From positions 1-6,005 of the forward strand of contig JBCDED010000122.1 of NCBI GenBank assembly GCA_039179985.1: a stretch of DNA of 6,005 nucleotides, read 5' to 3'. This DNA is from JBCCMQ01 sp039179985. Its GTDB lineage: Bacteria; Pseudomonadota; Alphaproteobacteria; Rhodobacterales; Rhodobacteraceae. Below are positions 4,973 through 6,005 of this stretch, in pieces. The notes under the pieces were generated by a model. It did not search any database and was not told the origin of the DNA. It was given only the letters and a program-made list of their open reading frames with translations. The position numbers and the translations under genes were made by a program. Numbering within the stretch: the first letter of the stretch is position 1; each line of letters starts with the position of its first letter.

Positions 4973-6005
4973 TCAGGCATCGATCCCCGTCAGCGCCTTG
5001 GCGAAATCCTCGGGGTCGAAGGGCGACAGATCGTCGATCTGCTCGCCGACGCCAATGGCATGAATGGGCAATCCAAAACGATCAGCCAGCGCCACCAGCA
5101 CCCCGCCCTTCGCGGTGCCATCGAGTTTGGTCATGACGAGCCCCGAGACATCGGCAAGTTTCTGGAAGGTCTCCACCTGCGACAGGGCGTTCTGACCCGT
5201 GGTGGCATCCAGTACCAGAAGCGTATTGTGTGGCGCGTCCGGGTCTTTCTTGCGGATCACGCGGACAATCTTGGCCAGTTCCTCCATCAGATCGGCCCGG
5301 TTTTGCAGGCGGCCAGCCGTGTCGATCAAAAGAAGGTCGGCGCCATCGACCTCGGCTTTCGACATGGCGTCAAAGGCAAGGCTCGCCGGGTCGGAGCCCT
5401 CGGGCGCGGTCAGAACGGGAACGCCGGCGCGTTGCCCCCAGACCTGCAACTGCTCGACGGCGGCGGCACGAAAGGTATCGCCCGCCGCGATCACCACGGA
5501 TTTGCCCGCGGCGCGGAACTGACTGGCGAGTTTCCCAATGGTCGTTGTCTTGCCTGACCCGTTGACGCCCACGACCAGCACCACCTGAGGCCGCTTCACA
5601 TAGATGGGCAGAGGCCGGGCCACGGGCTCCATGATGCGCGCGACCTCGGTCGACAGGATTTCCTTGATCTCTTCCGTCGACAGTCTGCGTCCCATGTGAT
5701 CCGCCGCGATATTCGCCGTGACCCTGAGCGCCGTATCAACGCCCATGTCAGAGGTAATCAAAAGCTCTTCAAGCTGCTCGAGCATGTCGTCGTCGAGGGT
5801 CCGGCGCACCACCGTCGCGGCCTCGCGCCGTCCAAGCATGCGACCAAAGAACCCCGGTTTCTCCGCCGTGCCCGGCTGGGAAACCTTTTCCGGCTCCGGC
5901 TCAGGCTCCGGTTCGGGTTCGGGTTCGGGTTCGGGTTCGGGTTCGGGTTCGGGTTCGGGCTCGGGTTCGGGTTCGGGTTCGGGTTCGGGTTCGGGTTCGG
6001 GTTCG
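4973..6005 (-). CDS. ftsY: Signal recognition particle receptor FtsY (5' part missing)
   Basis: FtsY is the SRP receptor GTPase that docks ribosome-SRP complexes at the inner membrane, working with Ffh and the SecYEG translocon. At least 343 residues are visible and the N-terminus lies beyond the window. Reading from the edge: an acidic (Glu-Pro) tract (6004-5888), a short linker with EKPGFFGRMLGRRE, the helical N domain (DDDMLEQLEELLI, SDMGVDTA) and the NG GTPase domain. GTPase motifs are G1 GVNGSGKTTTIGK (starting at 5569), DTFRAAA (G2 region), DTAGR (G3), TKLDGTAKGG (G4) and GVGEQIDDLSPFDPEDFA near the C-terminus. An ATG at 5839 is in frame but falls inside the conserved linker, so it is not the true start. 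FtsY heads the cluster with the permease and ispZ. The G domain is ordinary; the long EP linker is unusual compared with the short acidic regions I recall for alphaproteobacterial FtsY. Confidence 0.96.
   Translation of the reverse strand, partial: EPEPEPEPEPEPEPEPEPEPEPEPEPEPEPEPEPEPEPEKVSQPGTAEKPGFFGRMLGRREAATVVRRTLDDDMLEQLEELLITSDMGVDTALRVTANIAADHMGRRLSTEEIKEILSTEVARIMEPVARPLPIYVKRPQVVLVVGVNGSGKTTTIGKLASQFRAAGKSVVIAAGDTFRAAAVEQLQVWGQRAGVPVLTAPEGSDPASLAFDAMSKAEVDGADLLLIDTAGRLQNRADLMEELAKIVRVIRKKDPDAPHNTLLVLDATTGQNALSQVETFQKLADVSGLVMTKLDGTAKGGVLVALADRFGLPIHAIGVGEQIDDLSPFDPEDFAKALTGIDA
5888..6005 (-). repeat. Hexanucleotide tandem repeat coding for poly(Glu-Pro) in FtsY
   Basis: On the plus strand the unit is TTCGGG (GAACCC codons GAA-CCC on the coding strand). 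From 5912 to 6001 there are 15 units, 14 perfect and one with a T-to-C change at 5960 (GAG for GAA). Four more degenerate units lie at 5888-5911, using GAG, CCG and CCT, and a partial unit is cut by the edge. Codons 6004-5888 give 39 alternating residues, 20 Glu and 19 Pro. The unit is six bases long, so gain or loss of copies keeps the frame. Degenerate copies on the G-domain side and near-perfect copies towards the edge suggest recent expansion of the outer part. Confidence 0.97.

Noticed and set aside
4703..5557. 284-codon plus-strand open frame opposite ftsY and the permease
   Set aside because: It crosses two well-supported minus-strand genes, and its protein resembles no family. It is a GC-rich shadow frame.
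5837..5839. ATG at 5839 as the ftsY start
   Set aside because: It lies inside the conserved GFFGRMLGR linker, and the frame continues through the EP tract. No Shine-Dalgarno site precedes it.
5888..6005. Phe-Gly (or Gly-Ser, Val-Arg) repeat protein on the plus strand
   Set aside because: The hexamer is open in all frames by composition, but no start, ribosome site or gene context exists on this strand, while the minus-strand EP reading is fused to FtsY.

Overview
The window looks like ordinary core chromosome of a GC-rich alphaproteobacterium, most likely of the Rhodobacterales (Roseobacter group). This rests on protein similarity recalled from memory (MetZ, FtsY, the EamA permease, IspZ/YciB) and on a SAM-II (SAM_alpha) riboswitch, a class known mainly from Alphaproteobacteria. 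No search was run. No mobile element, CRISPR array, tRNA or rRNA was seen.

Left third (1-1707): metZ, an O-succinylhomoserine sulfhydrylase of methionine synthesis, lies on the minus strand. Its leader holds a clear SAM-II aptamer (about 1430-1375), then an intrinsic terminator (1362-1325), a Shine-Dalgarno site (1319-1313) and the ATG at 1303. The order suggests SAM feedback by premature termination, and the 5' arm of the terminator can alternatively pair with the aptamer. Beyond the leader, about 270 bases of non-coding DNA (1431-1707) separate metZ from a divergent plus-strand gene. This stretch must hold the promoters of both and contains two inverted repeats.

Middle (1708-3440): two plus-strand genes 40 bases apart. 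The first is an alpha/beta hydrolase of unknown substrate. The second is a YfcG/YghU-type glutathione S-transferase (disulfide-bond oxidoreductase). A hairpin with a T-run follows the second gene, and its 3' arm lies inside the end of the convergent ispZ gene.

Right half (3427-6005): a tight minus-strand cluster transcribed ftsY - EamA-type permease - ispZ/yciB, with gaps of 6 and 13 bases, so probably one operon. FtsY, the SRP receptor, is cut by the window edge. Its G domain is canonical, but its N-terminal region contains a long Glu-Pro dipeptide tract (at least 39 residues) encoded by a hexanucleotide tandem repeat that runs off the window. This tract is the most unusual feature here. Its other strand is a telomere-like GGGTTC array able to form G-quadruplexes, and copy-number changes would alter linker length without shifting the frame.

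No wholly new system is evident. The points most worth a second look are the FtsY repeat, the layout of the metZ riboswitch expression platform, and the uncharacterised hydrolase.
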